Origin: Woeseiaceae bacterium
GTDB lineage: Bacteria; Pseudomonadota; Gammaproteobacteria; Steroidobacterales; Woeseiaceae
DNA length: 64,000 nucleotides
Direction: 5' to 3'
Assembly: GCA_028289545.1 (NCBI GenBank)
Contig: JANQPG010000109.1
Location: forward strand, 36,513 to 100,512
Under the pieces are notes generated by a model. The model had not been told where the DNA came from and searched no databases. It worked only from the letters and a program-made list of their open reading frames with translations. A program made the translations under genes and the position numbers. How positions within the stretch are numbered: the stretch's first letter is position 1; every line of letters begins with the position of its first letter. Positions 1-8,785 of this stretch are shown here, piece by piece.

Positions 1-834
1 GGCGGCACGGCCGTCACCAACAAGTTCCTTCTGGACTTCCTCGATGCATTGGACGTTGCCATTGCCCGTACCTGGCTGGCGGGAATCTTTGCGGCTGTCG
101 TGATCGGACTATCGAGAACTCCGTGCCCGGCACCCAGGGCGCAGAGCGTGCCTTTGATCGCCTACGCAATCTCGGTGTTTGTCCTCTGGCCGCTGCTGCT
201 CAGCGCAGGTCTCGCGCGCACATCCGCCAGTCATGCCGCCATCATCATGGCGTTCCTGCCGATCCTGACGATACTCGTATCATCCGTGGTTTCCGGAACT
301 CGCCCGAAGTGGAGGTGGTGGCTGGGGTCCGGTATTGCCATTGTTGCGGCCGTTTTGTTTCTGGTGGACACGACCGAGGGCGCGGGAGGCGCCGGGCGAA
401 GTTCACTCGCCGGGGATCTGATCGTGCTTGCGGGCTGCTTGTTTGCGGCCATCGGCTACGTGCTCGGCGGGCGTGTATCGAGCGACATCGGTACGAAAGC
501 CGCCACGTTGTGGGGCCTCATCGTCGGCATGCTGCTGGTCACACCGGTCGGCTTGTGGTCCAGCACCTACGCACCGCTGATAGCTCTACCAGCGATAGCC
601 TGGAGCCATCTCGCGTGGCTGTCGTTCCTGTCGTCTTTTGTAGCTTATCTGCTCTGGTATCACGCAAGCGCACTGATGGGTGTCAACCGGACCGGCACAA
701 TGCTGTTGTTGCTGCCGGCCGTGACCTTGCTGGGCGCCTATGTGTTCCTTGACGAACCGCTGTCCTTGCAGCTGATCGTTGGCTGCGCGGCTGTTGTCGT
801 CGGCACCGCTTACGCACACAAATACGCTGGCTGA
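1..834 (+). CDS. EamA/DMT-family permease, 5' partial
   Basis: Inner-membrane transporter of the drug/metabolite (EamA) superfamily; the substrate cannot be told. The frame is open from base 1 (GGTAVTNKFLLDFLDALD), so the ORF-track TTG at 49 is not the real start and the N-terminus lies outside the window. The visible 277 residues show about eight to nine hydrophobic segments in two halves, with the second EamA repeat running from about IVLAGCLFAAIGYVLGG to the end, including the typical late LLLPAVTLLGAYVFLDEPL stretch. It is convergent with the next gene, with a hairpin between them. The family call is firm. Confidence 0.85.
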   Translation, partial: GGTAVTNKFLLDFLDALDVAIARTWLAGIFAAVVIGLSRTPCPAPRAQSVPLIAYAISVFVLWPLLLSAGLARTSASHAAIIMAFLPILTILVSSVVSGTRPKWRWWLGSGIAIVAAVLFLVDTTEGAGGAGRSSLAGDLIVLAGCLFAAIGYVLGGRVSSDIGTKAATLWGLIVGMLLVTPVGLWSSTYAPLIALPAIAWSHLAWLSFLSSFVAYLLWYHASALMGVNRTGTMLLLLPAVTLLGAYVFLDEPLSLQLIVGCAAVVVGTAYAHKYAG

Positions 835-862
835 GCGCTGCACAGGGTTTTCCGGAACGAAG

Positions 863-894
863 ATGGCGCCGCTCCCTTCCGGAAACGGCGCCAT
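863..894. terminator. Hairpin between convergent genes
   Basis: ATGGCGCCG at 863-871 pairs with CGGCGCCAT at 886-894 around a 14-nt loop that contains TTCCGGAA. It sits between the stops of the EamA gene and the convergent TonB receptor. There is no clear T-run on either strand, so this is a likely bidirectional transcription-end structure rather than a classical intrinsic terminator. Confidence 0.5.
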
Positions 895-915
895 TCGAAG
901 AGCAGCGAGCAGACG

Positions 916-3036
916 TCAGAAATCGAACGTCATCGACAGGCGCGCGTTGAGCGGCTCACCGGTCGTGATGTTGTCGTTACTGTGTGCATCCGGGAAATAG
1001 TCTTCGTCGAGCAGGTTCTCGACGTTTAACTGGATGCGCACGGCGTCGCTCAAGGTGTAGAACACGGCCGCGTCGACCCGCGTGAAGCTCGGCACCTCGA
1101 CGGAGTTGTCCTCGCGGACGAAGAAACTGTCCTGATAGGTTGCACCCAGCGCAACGCCGAGCTTCTCGGAGATGCTGTACTGGTTCCAGATCGAGAACAT
1201 GTTCTCGGGCGTCTGCCGCGTGGCGTTGCCGTCGTCGCCGCTGCCGTCCTCGACCTGCACTTCTCCGTCGAGACTGGCGTAGCTCGTCGTCACCGACCAG
1301 TTCTCGGTGATGTTGCCGGTTAGCTGCAGCTCGAAGCCATTGGTTTCGGAGCCCGGGATGACAATAAGCTGGTCCTGGTCTTCCGGATCGATCGAGGTGT
1401 AGCTTTCGCGATCCAGGTTAAACACGGCGGCCGTGAGGCTCAGGTCCGGGCGCAGATCCCATTTGAAGCCGACTTCGGTGTTTTCGAAGAATTGCGGACG
1501 CGTGCTTGCGGTATCGAGGCTGAGAGTCAGGAACTGATCGCCGGAGCGCGGCAGGAACGTCTCGCTGTAGCTCGCGTAGAACGACACGTTTTCCCGAGGC
1601 TTGTAGATGAAACCAAGCCGCGGCGTCACTTCGCTGTCGTCGCGTTCAAAAGCGCCGTCGACGGCATCGCCGTCATTTTGCTCGATCGCATCGAAGACGT
1701 CGATGTCGAACTGATCGAAGCGGAGGCCAAGCACAACCTTGAACTGCTCGGTGAGATCGATTTGATCCTGAACATAGAACGACGCGAACTGCACGTCCGA
1801 TTTACGGTCCCGTACGAGGTCCGTGAAGCCAAAGGCTGGAATTGCCAGCGGGTCGCTAAACGGTATGAACAGCTGATCGTCACCGTTGGCATCGAATACA
1901 TTGTCGAGGCGTGCGTTTTCCGTGTCCTGATCGCCGAACTCCGCACCCAGCAGGAACGTATGCGCAAACGGTCCGGTTTCGAACGCCGCGACGAGGTTTG
2001 CCTGCACGATCAGGTTCTGCCGTTCGGTAGTATCCCGATAGCCGTCCAGTTCGACCTCGGGGAACAGGCCGTTGGTTACGACGACCTCTTCGCTTGCATA
2101 GAGGTTCTGGTACATCTTGTCGTAGTCCGCGTAGTGCGCGGTCACGTTGCCCCTCATGCTGTCCGAGAACTCATGCTCGAGGCGTGCCCGGAAAATGCTG
2201 GCTTCGAGCGTCGTCACGTTGGCCTCCGGCGAGCCGAAGAAAGTATCTTCAAAGCCCTCGAGCGGCACGTCGGGTCCGCCGTCGACGTTTTGTGACGGCA
2301 CGCCACGATCGACGACCCGATCGTCATCGACATACTCATAGGAAACGGTTGCCGTCGTGGACGGGCTAAACTCGAAGGTCATCGTGGGATTGATCGCAAA
2401 GCTATCGCCGTCGAAAAAGTCGCGATGGTTTTCGAGAGTCTGGTAGTAGGCGTTCAGCCGGAAGCCCGCACTTTCGCCAACGCCAAAATTCGAGTCTATA
2501 GACGTAACGGCGGATCCGAAGGAGTCCGCACCCAGGCTGAGCGACGTGAACTGCTGGCCAGTCATTGCCTTTTTCTGCACGCGATTGATGACGCCGCCGC
2601 CGCCGCCGCGACCAAACAACAGCGCGTTGGGGCCGCGCAGAATTTCGATCTGCTCGGCGTTGTACAGCGGCCGATAGTACTGCACGTCGTCGCGAACGCC
2701 GTCTATGAAGAAGTCTGCCGTGGTCTGGATTCCGCGAATGATAATGGCGTCGCGATGCCCCTCACCCTGGCTGATCGACAGTCCTGGCGTGTAGCGAAGT
2801 ACGTCGCCAAAATTCTGGAAAGCCTGATTCTTGATCTGCTCTTCCGTCAATATCGACAGACTCTGCGGAACGTCGAGAATTGGCGTCGGTGTCTTGACCG
2901 AGTTGATCTTGTCGATCGACAGGTAGCGGCCCTCGACGATGATTTCGTCGACGGTTTCGTCCTCATCGTTTGCGTGAGCGTGGATACCGGGAATGACGGC
3001 CAGCGCAATGGCTGCCGTCAGCTTGGGCAATGACAT
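916..3036 (-). CDS. TonB-dependent catecholate-siderophore receptor (Fiu-like)
   Basis: Outer-membrane ferric-siderophore receptor of about 706 residues. The chosen ATG (3036) begins MSLPKLTAAIALAVIPGIHAHA, a clean signal peptide. The ORF-track start at 3120 would put the Fur box inside the coding region. A TonB box (VDEIIVEG) is followed by the plug domain (IIIRGIQTTADFFIDGVRDD, then EIEILRGPNALLFGRGGGGG) and a 22-strand-type barrel ending LSMTFDF with the terminal Phe. The plug resembles the Fiu/CirA catecholate class. A Fur-like operator lies about 50 bp upstream, so iron-repressed expression is expected. No tonB or exbBD is nearby. Confidence 0.9.
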   Translation of the reverse strand: MSLPKLTAAIALAVIPGIHAHANDEDETVDEIIVEGRYLSIDKINSVKTPTPILDVPQSLSILTEEQIKNQAFQNFGDVLRYTPGLSISQGEGHRDAIIIRGIQTTADFFIDGVRDDVQYYRPLYNAEQIEILRGPNALLFGRGGGGGVINRVQKKAMTGQQFTSLSLGADSFGSAVTSIDSNFGVGESAGFRLNAYYQTLENHRDFFDGDSFAINPTMTFEFSPSTTATVSYEYVDDDRVVDRGVPSQNVDGGPDVPLEGFEDTFFGSPEANVTTLEASIFRARLEHEFSDSMRGNVTAHYADYDKMYQNLYASEEVVVTNGLFPEVELDGYRDTTERQNLIVQANLVAAFETGPFAHTFLLGAEFGDQDTENARLDNVFDANGDDQLFIPFSDPLAIPAFGFTDLVRDRKSDVQFASFYVQDQIDLTEQFKVVLGLRFDQFDIDVFDAIEQNDGDAVDGAFERDDSEVTPRLGFIYKPRENVSFYASYSETFLPRSGDQFLTLSLDTASTRPQFFENTEVGFKWDLRPDLSLTAAVFNLDRESYTSIDPEDQDQLIVIPGSETNGFELQLTGNITENWSVTTSYASLDGEVQVEDGSGDDGNATRQTPENMFSIWNQYSISEKLGVALGATYQDSFFVREDNSVEVPSFTRVDAAVFYTLSDAVRIQLNVENLLDEDYFPDAHSNDNITTGEPLNARLSMTFDF

Positions 3037-3087
3037 GACTTGAGGAATCCGTTGTTTTTGGTGTGGTGAGGCGGCGAACACTAACGG

Positions 3088-3106
3088 AAATGATAATGAT
3101 TCGCAA
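3088..3106. promoter_or_regulatory. Fur box of the siderophore receptor
   Basis: On the minus strand this reads GCGAATCATTATCATTT, a good match to the ATnATTATCATT half of the classical Fur consensus. It lies about 50-70 bp upstream of the receptor ATG at 3036, where a Fur-blocked promoter is expected. It was judged by eye, with no matrix score. Confidence 0.75.
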
Positions 3107-3192
3107 TACGGGTTTTCCACTATACCCGACGGACAAACCCTCTAACGCACGCCCCGTAAGGCGTGTAAGGTTTGACCGGTGCGCTCAGCGCG

Positions 3193-3789
3193 TCAGGCGA
3201 CAGCCCTGCGCAGCACGAACCATTCGACAATAATCAGGTTGGGCACCCAGCACAGCCAGGCGATGGCGGGGTAGACCGCCGCGAACTCGTAGCCCGATGC
3301 AACCGAAATGAGTAGATAGAACCGCAGGGTGACCGCGGCAAGCGTCACGGCATAGCTTCTTGTCATCCAGGCCTGGTGCTCCGCGATACGGCGGCGGCGG
3401 ATGCTGACGAACGCCATTGCCGTCGTAGCCAGCCACACAATCGCCATCATTCCGAAACCGAACTTGGCCGCCGGACCTCCGGTTGCGGACACCGCCAACG
3501 ACAAGCTAGCCACTCCACCGATCGCGATGGCAATGACGTACACCTTGCCCAACAAACGGTGCAGCGACAGGTTGCGGCTTCGAAGGCGAGCCGACAGCTG
3601 GAACGGCCCGACAGCCAGAGCAATCGCGCCGCTAATCAGGTGCGCATAGGCCGACAACGTCGATTCGGCGAACAAAGCGGCGAGAAAGTCGTTGCGCAAG
3701 GAAGGCGCAGCGACGATTGCCAGTGCATAGGCCGAAACGGCCAGCGCAAGCAGGGTCATGGCGTACCACGCTACCGACTTCACTGTCAC
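3193..3789 (-). CDS. DUF2306-family membrane protein
   Basis: Integral membrane protein of 198 residues with an N-terminal hydrophobic segment and about five transmembrane helices. The motif HRLLGKVYVIAIAIGG and the later HQAWMTRSYAVTLAAVTLR are the signatures of the DUF2306 family, whose function is unknown; the conserved His residues suggest metal or haem contact, but that is not shown. It stands alone between the siderophore receptor (same strand) and the divergent nitroreductase-like gene. Confidence 0.75.
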   Translation of the reverse strand: MTVKSVAWYAMTLLALAVSAYALAIVAAPSLRNDFLAALFAESTLSAYAHLISGAIALAVGPFQLSARLRSRNLSLHRLLGKVYVIAIAIGGVASLSLAVSATGGPAAKFGFGMMAIVWLATTAMAFVSIRRRRIAEHQAWMTRSYAVTLAAVTLRFYLLISVASGYEFAAVYPAIAWLCWVPNLIIVEWFVLRRAVA

Positions 3790-3989
3790 CGCCTGCTCCT
3801 TCCCGGAAATAGTGTGGACCCTACCACGAGCTCATTACCGCTGCCGCCATATCAGGCGAATCGCAGGCACATCGATGCCAGCTCGTTCCACGGTTTGACG
3901 CGCCAACTACGGGGTTGTACGAATGTTCGCCGCCGGAGATCGGGTCTATAAGGGTAGTAGAGGATCACCCAGTGAATCGAAGACCCACC

Positions 3990-5093
3990 ATGACGCGGCG
4001 GCAGTTCAATCGGGCTATTTCGCTCGTTGCGATCGGTACGGCCGCGCCAGCCGGGTGCTCGAGTGACGGCTCCGGCACCACCTACGACGAACTGATGGCC
4101 AGTACATGGCGGCACGCCGACGGGCCCGTGGCGGAGGGTCCGGCCCTGCTCAGGGAACTCGTCCGCTACGCAACGCTGGCGGCCAACAGTCACAATACGC
4201 AGCCGTGGAAATTCGAGCTGCAAGGCACGGGCATAGTGATCCTTCCGGACTTCAGCAGAAGGTGTTCAGCCGTTGACCCGGACGACCACCACCTGTACGC
4301 GAGTCTTGGCTGCGCGGCGGAGAACATTGTGCTCGCCGCTCGCGCAAACGGACTCGAGGCACACGTTACGTTACCCGGGCCCGCCGCCGACAGCATTCGC
4401 ATCGATTTTGAACCGGCCAGTCCGGACGATTCGACGTTGTTTCAGGCCATTCCTCGACGCCAATGCACGCGCACCGCTTTTGACGGCAAGGCCGTCAAGC
4501 CTGCGGAACTCGCATTGCTCGAATCCGCCGCGCAGGATGACAACGTGTCCGTCCAGATGCTCACTGAGAAGACGGCAAAGGAAGAAGTCCTGGAGTTTGT
4601 GGTTGCCGGCAACAGCGCGCAGATGAACGACGAAGCCTTCGTTGAAGAATTGAAGGAATGGATCCGTTTCAACGAGGCTGCCGTTGTCAGACATCGCGAC
4701 GGATTGTTTTCGGCGTCGTCAGGCAATCCGACGTTTCCAACCTGGGTCGGCAATCTGGTCTTGAGGTTCGCCTTCACCGAGGACGGTGAGAATAAAAAGT
4801 ACAGCGACCACATCCGAAGCTCCGCCGGGATTATTGCCTTCGTGTCGTCCGCGAACGACAAGGACAACTGGATTCAGGTCGGCCGCGCCTATCAGCGCTT
4901 CGCACTGCAATCGACTGCGCTCGGCCTACGTCATGCCTTCATCAATCAAGCGGTTGAGGTTCCCGAGGTTCGCGCTCAGTTCGCGAGCTATCTGGGCATT
5001 GGCGACCGGCGCCCCGACCTGCTCGTCCGCTTTGGTTACGGCCCCGAGATGCCGCGCTCGGCGCGGCGCCCCGTCGAGGACGTGCTGATATAG
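3990..5093 (+). CDS. Tat-exported Acg-like nitroreductase-fold lipoprotein
   Basis: Likely FMN-binding nitroreductase-fold protein of the Acg type (related to mycobacterial Acg), about 367 residues. The ATG at 3990 starts MTRRQFNRAISLVAIG, a twin-arginine signal, followed by APAGCSS, a lipobox-like site, so export through Tat and lipid anchoring are likely. Family blocks are AANSHNTQPWKFEL and LYASLGCAAENIVLAARANGL near the N-terminus and a C-terminal PDLLVRFGYGPEMPRSARR. An in-frame GTG at 3972 is an alternative start. Acg relatives are thought to bind flavin without being classical nitroreductases; the substrate is unknown. Confidence 0.8.
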   Translation: MTRRQFNRAISLVAIGTAAPAGCSSDGSGTTYDELMASTWRHADGPVAEGPALLRELVRYATLAANSHNTQPWKFELQGTGIVILPDFSRRCSAVDPDDHHLYASLGCAAENIVLAARANGLEAHVTLPGPAADSIRIDFEPASPDDSTLFQAIPRRQCTRTAFDGKAVKPAELALLESAAQDDNVSVQMLTEKTAKEEVLEFVVAGNSAQMNDEAFVEELKEWIRFNEAAVVRHRDGLFSASSGNPTFPTWVGNLVLRFAFTEDGENKKYSDHIRSSAGIIAFVSSANDKDNWIQVGRAYQRFALQSTALGLRHAFINQAVEVPEVRAQFASYLGIGDRRPDLLVRFGYGPEMPRSARRPVEDVLI

Positions 5094-5119
5094 CTATGCG
5101 CCGGTTGCGGCCCGGCAGT

Positions 5120-5959
5120 TTATCGTTTGTCGCGGTTACCCGGCCGCATGATCGCGATCATTAATCCGAGCGAGCCCAACGCGACGACGGCGAAGGCAAC
5201 AACAGGCCCGTAAATACTCGGGCCCCTGACCTCCGGGGCGCGCTCCCATAAACGGAGGATCGCTCCGCGCGTCGGGTCCAGTGCAAACGTGACGACACCT
5301 TCAGTCGCGTTGGTCATTTCCCGCGCACCTTCAGTGTGGCGGCTGCCGGGCTGGCGTTCCAGCTCCGCCGCGGCACCGTCTTCCGTCAGGTACAGGTAGC
5401 CCGCATTAGAGACGAGGTTGAACAGACCGACGCGCACGACGGTCTGCTTCGACTGTTCGCCGCTAGCGTTGGTCACGACGGCCTTGAAGCGCACGATCTT
5501 GCCCGACTCGACAATTTCGCTCTGCAGCACGTAGAACAGCTGATCGATATCGTGGATCGACGCCAGTGTAGCGGGATTGGCTATCTTCTCGCCAAGGCCA
5601 ATCAGAAACTCGGCACGTTCGGGAAACTGTAGACGGGTCAACGAGGAATCAAATCGACGCTCAGTATCCGTTACGGCGGTTTGCAACACGACATAGAACT
5701 CGCTCAGCCCACCCAGCCGTTCTTCGAGCGCGGCCATCGCCGCTTCGACCTGCGCATCCTGAGCCTCCAGCAGCTGCTCGAGTCTCGCCGTCTCGGCCTG
5801 TTCACGCGCCAGTTCACGGCGAGCCTCCTCCAGCAGTTGCTGTTGCTGACTTTCATCAAGACCGGAGAACTCTCCCTGCTGCCCGAGGCTTTGCGCCTCG
5901 GCGACGCAACACCCGAAGGCGAGCAGCAAAAACAGTATTGTGTGTATTCGACAATTCAT
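5120..5959 (-). CDS. Exported coiled-coil protein with C-terminal membrane anchor
   Basis: No family was recognised. The ATG at 5959 gives 279 residues starting MNCRIHTILFLLLAFGCCVAEAQ, a signal peptide; the ORF-track start 20 residues earlier lacks this feature. Residues about 30-85 are Gln/Glu/Ala-rich (DESQQQQLLEEARRELAREQ) and should form a coiled coil. A middle globular part follows, and one transmembrane helix (VVAFAVVALGSLGLMIAIM) lies near the basic C-terminus. The protein is probably periplasmic and tethered by its C-terminus. It is a single gene, convergent with the gene before it. Confidence 0.7.
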   Translation of the reverse strand: MNCRIHTILFLLLAFGCCVAEAQSLGQQGEFSGLDESQQQQLLEEARRELAREQAETARLEQLLEAQDAQVEAAMAALEERLGGLSEFYVVLQTAVTDTERRFDSSLTRLQFPERAEFLIGLGEKIANPATLASIHDIDQLFYVLQSEIVESGKIVRFKAVVTNASGEQSKQTVVRVGLFNLVSNAGYLYLTEDGAAAELERQPGSRHTEGAREMTNATEGVVTFALDPTRGAILRLWERAPEVRGPSIYGPVVAFAVVALGSLGLMIAIMRPGNRDKR

Positions 5960-6211
5960 TCGAACTAAGGGACCGTCATTCGACCTCGGCAAAGTGATCC
6001 CCATTGTACCCCCGGCCACCCTGCAAGCCGTCTTTTCCGTACGACTGCACAGAAGAATAACAGGACAACTCGTTGCGCTTTCATGACCGCCACCAGGGAC
6101 TGAGTCTGCTGTAGAACGAAGCGTTGCCAGGCGTAGGGTTAGTCAAGCAGGTATTGGTTAGTTCGAGTCGGTAGTCCCGCGGCTGATGGCACCCACTCCG
6201 CGTGTCGACTT

Positions 6212-7162
6212 CTAGTCATCAAAAGACGCCGTCGACTGGCGTTTTCGATTCACCTTGAGTCGCGTGACATCGGGACGAGAATAGTGCCCGACGACGTCCA
6301 GGTTATGGCGCGCTTCCAGCACCTCGCGATGATCGAGCTCGACAACGCGCAGCGAAGCCTTGCAGGTCTCTGGCTCAAGACGCCATTCGCCATCCGGGCC
6401 GGCCACGCAGGACCCTCCGTTCGCCAACCAACCTTCGGCACTGGAACGAAGCAGCTCGGCATGAGGCAGGTCATCGTCAATGTCGTCAGCGTGCATGAGA
6501 CCACTCACCGAAACGACAAACGAGCGCGACTCCCTGGCGATGAAGCGCGTAATGTCATGCGTGTTGCGGTCGCTGCCCGGCCATATCGCAACGTGCAGGT
6601 CTTCACCCTGCGCATAGAGAGCCGACCTTGTCAGCGGCAGCCAGTTTTCCCAGCAGTTCAGCCCACCGACCGTGAAGGCCCCGAGTTGATGAACACGGAG
6701 CCCGTGACCGTCGCCGATCGCCCAGACCAGGCGCTCTTCGTAGGTGGGCATCAGTTTCCGGTGCACGCTGCCGATTTCACCGTCTTTGCCAATGTAAACC
6801 ATCGAGCAATACAAGCTGTGTCCGCCCCGATCACCCGCCCTTTCGATCGTGCCGAGATAGATCGAAATACGATGAGTGGCCGCGGTCGAGCACAGCGCGT
6901 TCAGATCGCCGCGGTCGATCCGCACGGCCTCCTTGGCATAATGCGCATACAGCGCTTTTTGCAGATCGCTCTCGAAACGAGCGCCGTCGGTGCGTTCAAC
7001 CCAGAACGGGTAACCGGGCACCAGCGCCTCACCGAAAACCACCAGTTCGCAACCGGCCTCGGCAGCCGCGACAACCTGCTCCGCAACGCGGCTCAGTGTT
7101 GCGTCCCGCTTGAGCCACGCCGGCGCAATCTGCGCCAGACCTACGTTGATAGAGGTACTCAT
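6212..7162 (-). CDS. Nitrilase (carbon-nitrogen hydrolase family)
   Basis: Cytoplasmic nitrilase of 316 residues, hydrolysing a nitrile to the acid and ammonia. The catalytic Glu is in VVFGEALVPGYPFW (about residue 45), the Lys in GSVHRKLMPTYEERLVW (about 134), and the nucleophile Cys in GGLNCWENWLPLTR (about 169), where CWEN is typical of true nitrilases rather than amidases. Length fits the family. The final residues are basic and short, without the long C-tail of some spiral-forming nitrilases. The native substrate is unknown and the gene is alone. Confidence 0.9.
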   Translation of the reverse strand: MSTSINVGLAQIAPAWLKRDATLSRVAEQVVAAAEAGCELVVFGEALVPGYPFWVERTDGARFESDLQKALYAHYAKEAVRIDRGDLNALCSTAATHRISIYLGTIERAGDRGGHSLYCSMVYIGKDGEIGSVHRKLMPTYEERLVWAIGDGHGLRVHQLGAFTVGGLNCWENWLPLTRSALYAQGEDLHVAIWPGSDRNTHDITRFIARESRSFVVSVSGLMHADDIDDDLPHAELLRSSAEGWLANGGSCVAGPDGEWRLEPETCKASLRVVELDHREVLEARHNLDVVGHYSRPDVTRLKVNRKRQSTASFDD

Positions 7163-7227
7163 AGTGGCAAAGGGTAGCTCAACTGGCGTTTATCCGGAAA
7201 CCCAAATGCCTGCATATATACAGCGGA

Positions 7228-8052
7228 CTACTGATTAGGCCGAACTCTCAGCCAGCCTTCGATGGCGTTAACGCAAACGACATGGCTTGCGAAGAAATTC
7301 CGACCGATGTAGACGTCAATACCCTGTGGCTCAACAAACGGCAAGGCAACAAAATCAAGCGGTCCAAGATCGCTGCCGGCGACGCTGAATTGCTCGCTCA
7401 TGTAGATACCCCTGGCGCCATCCGCCGGGTCAAGCGGGAATCCGCGCTCCTCAGCGACATGTGCTTTGATAAACGAATGCGTAGCACCGGTATCCCAAAG
7501 AGCGGTCACAACGCCGTCGTCGACATTGGCTTCCGTAACGATCACGTTGTCCGGATGGCCAATGAGCGCAACCTCGACCCCGTCGCACCGGCTCGCGTCC
7601 AGCCCACGATTCTCCAGCAGCGTAATGGTCAGGTTGTCATAGTCATAAACAGCGACATACCTATTGAGGAAGTCCCTTCCAAGCGTCCCGTCAATCTTTG
7701 GAGTCCGATTCGCCAACTGTGGCGGCATTTGCCATTCATAGGCCGCGAGACTGGAGAACTCGTGTCCACCAATCTCGATCGAAGGAATTGCCAATGATCC
7801 GGATTCTTTCGTCGCACCATGGACATCCGTCGTGCTCACCGTTTCCGCTGATCTATCGAGGTTCAGATCGGCGACTGTTTCAGGCCTCAAGCCGAGTGAG
7901 TAGCCACCAGAATCGACGATCAATCGGACTTTGCGCTCTCCAATCACAGCGGTCGCGACGGGAGAGCCATACTGCATTTCGACCGGGATTAGAATCTCGC
8001 CGTGAGCGCAGGCCCACCAGCTGAGCAAGACTGCCAGAGGTACATGTTTCAT
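7228..8052 (-). CDS. Exported retropepsin-like aspartic protease
   Basis: Two-domain aspartyl protease-like protein of 274 residues. The ATG at 8052 gives a signal peptide, MKHVPLAVLLSWWACAHG; the TTG two codons earlier is less likely. The first lobe has LIVDSGGYSLGL (DSG instead of the usual DTG) and the second has ALWDTGATHSFI, so each lobe supplies a catalytic-type Asp. A mature protein beginning at about residue 20 should be periplasmic. Relatives are often annotated as retroviral-type or clan AA proteases. The DSG variant also occurs in active members, so activity is plausible. Confidence 0.75.
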   Translation of the reverse strand: MKHVPLAVLLSWWACAHGEILIPVEMQYGSPVATAVIGERKVRLIVDSGGYSLGLRPETVADLNLDRSAETVSTTDVHGATKESGSLAIPSIEIGGHEFSSLAAYEWQMPPQLANRTPKIDGTLGRDFLNRYVAVYDYDNLTITLLENRGLDASRCDGVEVALIGHPDNVIVTEANVDDGVVTALWDTGATHSFIKAHVAEERGFPLDPADGARGIYMSEQFSVAGSDLGPLDFVALPFVEPQGIDVYIGRNFFASHVVCVNAIEGWLRVRPNQ

Positions 8053-8246
8053 CAACAAACTCTCAGCTTCACGGCCGGCGAACTACTTTGTCCATTCGCC
8101 TTTGAATAAGGTCATATTGGTCATCCAGCGGCATATTCTATGCGATTCTTGGGAAAAGCAGCCGGCCGATTGTGAGATCTTCTGTTTTCCGGGCTAGAAT
8201 CGAAAAGGTCGCTCTTAGCATCTTCCGGAGAACCCTCTTGCCAGAA

Positions 8247-8741
8247 ATGATCCCGTTAGGCTGGTTTCACACCGTCATGGGTATCGCCGCTCTTGTCAGC
8301 GGCGCGGTTACGCTTTACCGATTCAAGGAGATCTCCTACCGTACCCGAACCGGGCTGATCTATCTGGCCGCTACTCTGGTGACGGCAGCGACCGCCTTGT
8401 TGATCTATCAACACGGTGGCTTTGGGATTGCACATTTCATGGCTGTGGCGGCCCTTGTTGCGCTGGCTGCGGGTGCGCTCGCGGAAGGTCCAGGGCTGTT
8501 CGGAAAGTGGTCACGGCAAATACAGGCAGTGAGTTACTCGGCGACTATCCTGTTTCACTGTCTACCAGCCGTCACCGATGGACTGCTGCGGCTTCCGGTC
8601 GGCAACCCGGTTCTGAGCTCAATCGATGATCCGATAATGAAGGCCAGTCACCTCGCTCTGTTGGTCCTGTTCCTCATCGGCGTGACTTTCCAGCTGAGAT
8701 GGATTAATCGGCAGCCGGCAATCGCGTCGACCGGTGACTGA
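8247..8741 (+). CDS. Four-helix membrane protein, DUF2306-like
   Basis: Small integral membrane protein of about 164 residues from the ATG at 8247; the ORF-track start 25 residues earlier adds a basic, non-membrane extension. It has four transmembrane helices. HTVMGIAALVSGAVTLY in helix 1 and IAHFMAVAALVALAAGAL in helix 3, with conserved His residues, recall DUF2306-type proteins. It lies 44 bp upstream of the secreted Rossmann protein on the same strand and may be co-transcribed. Function is unknown. Confidence 0.6.
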   Translation: MIPLGWFHTVMGIAALVSGAVTLYRFKEISYRTRTGLIYLAATLVTAATALLIYQHGGFGIAHFMAVAALVALAAGALAEGPGLFGKWSRQIQAVSYSATILFHCLPAVTDGLLRLPVGNPVLSSIDDPIMKASHLALLVLFLIGVTFQLRWINRQPAIASTGD

Positions 8742-8785
8742 GGGTTTAGCGGACATAAAGTGCAGGTATCGAAGGAGGATTGCCC

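Noticed and set aside
1492-2295. 267-residue plus-strand ORF inside the Fiu-like receptor
   Set aside because: Antisense shadow of a well-supported receptor gene; no domain and no ribosome site.
6284-7177. 297-residue plus-strand ORF over the nitrilase
   Set aside because: Antisense shadow; the nitrilase triad is intact on the minus strand.
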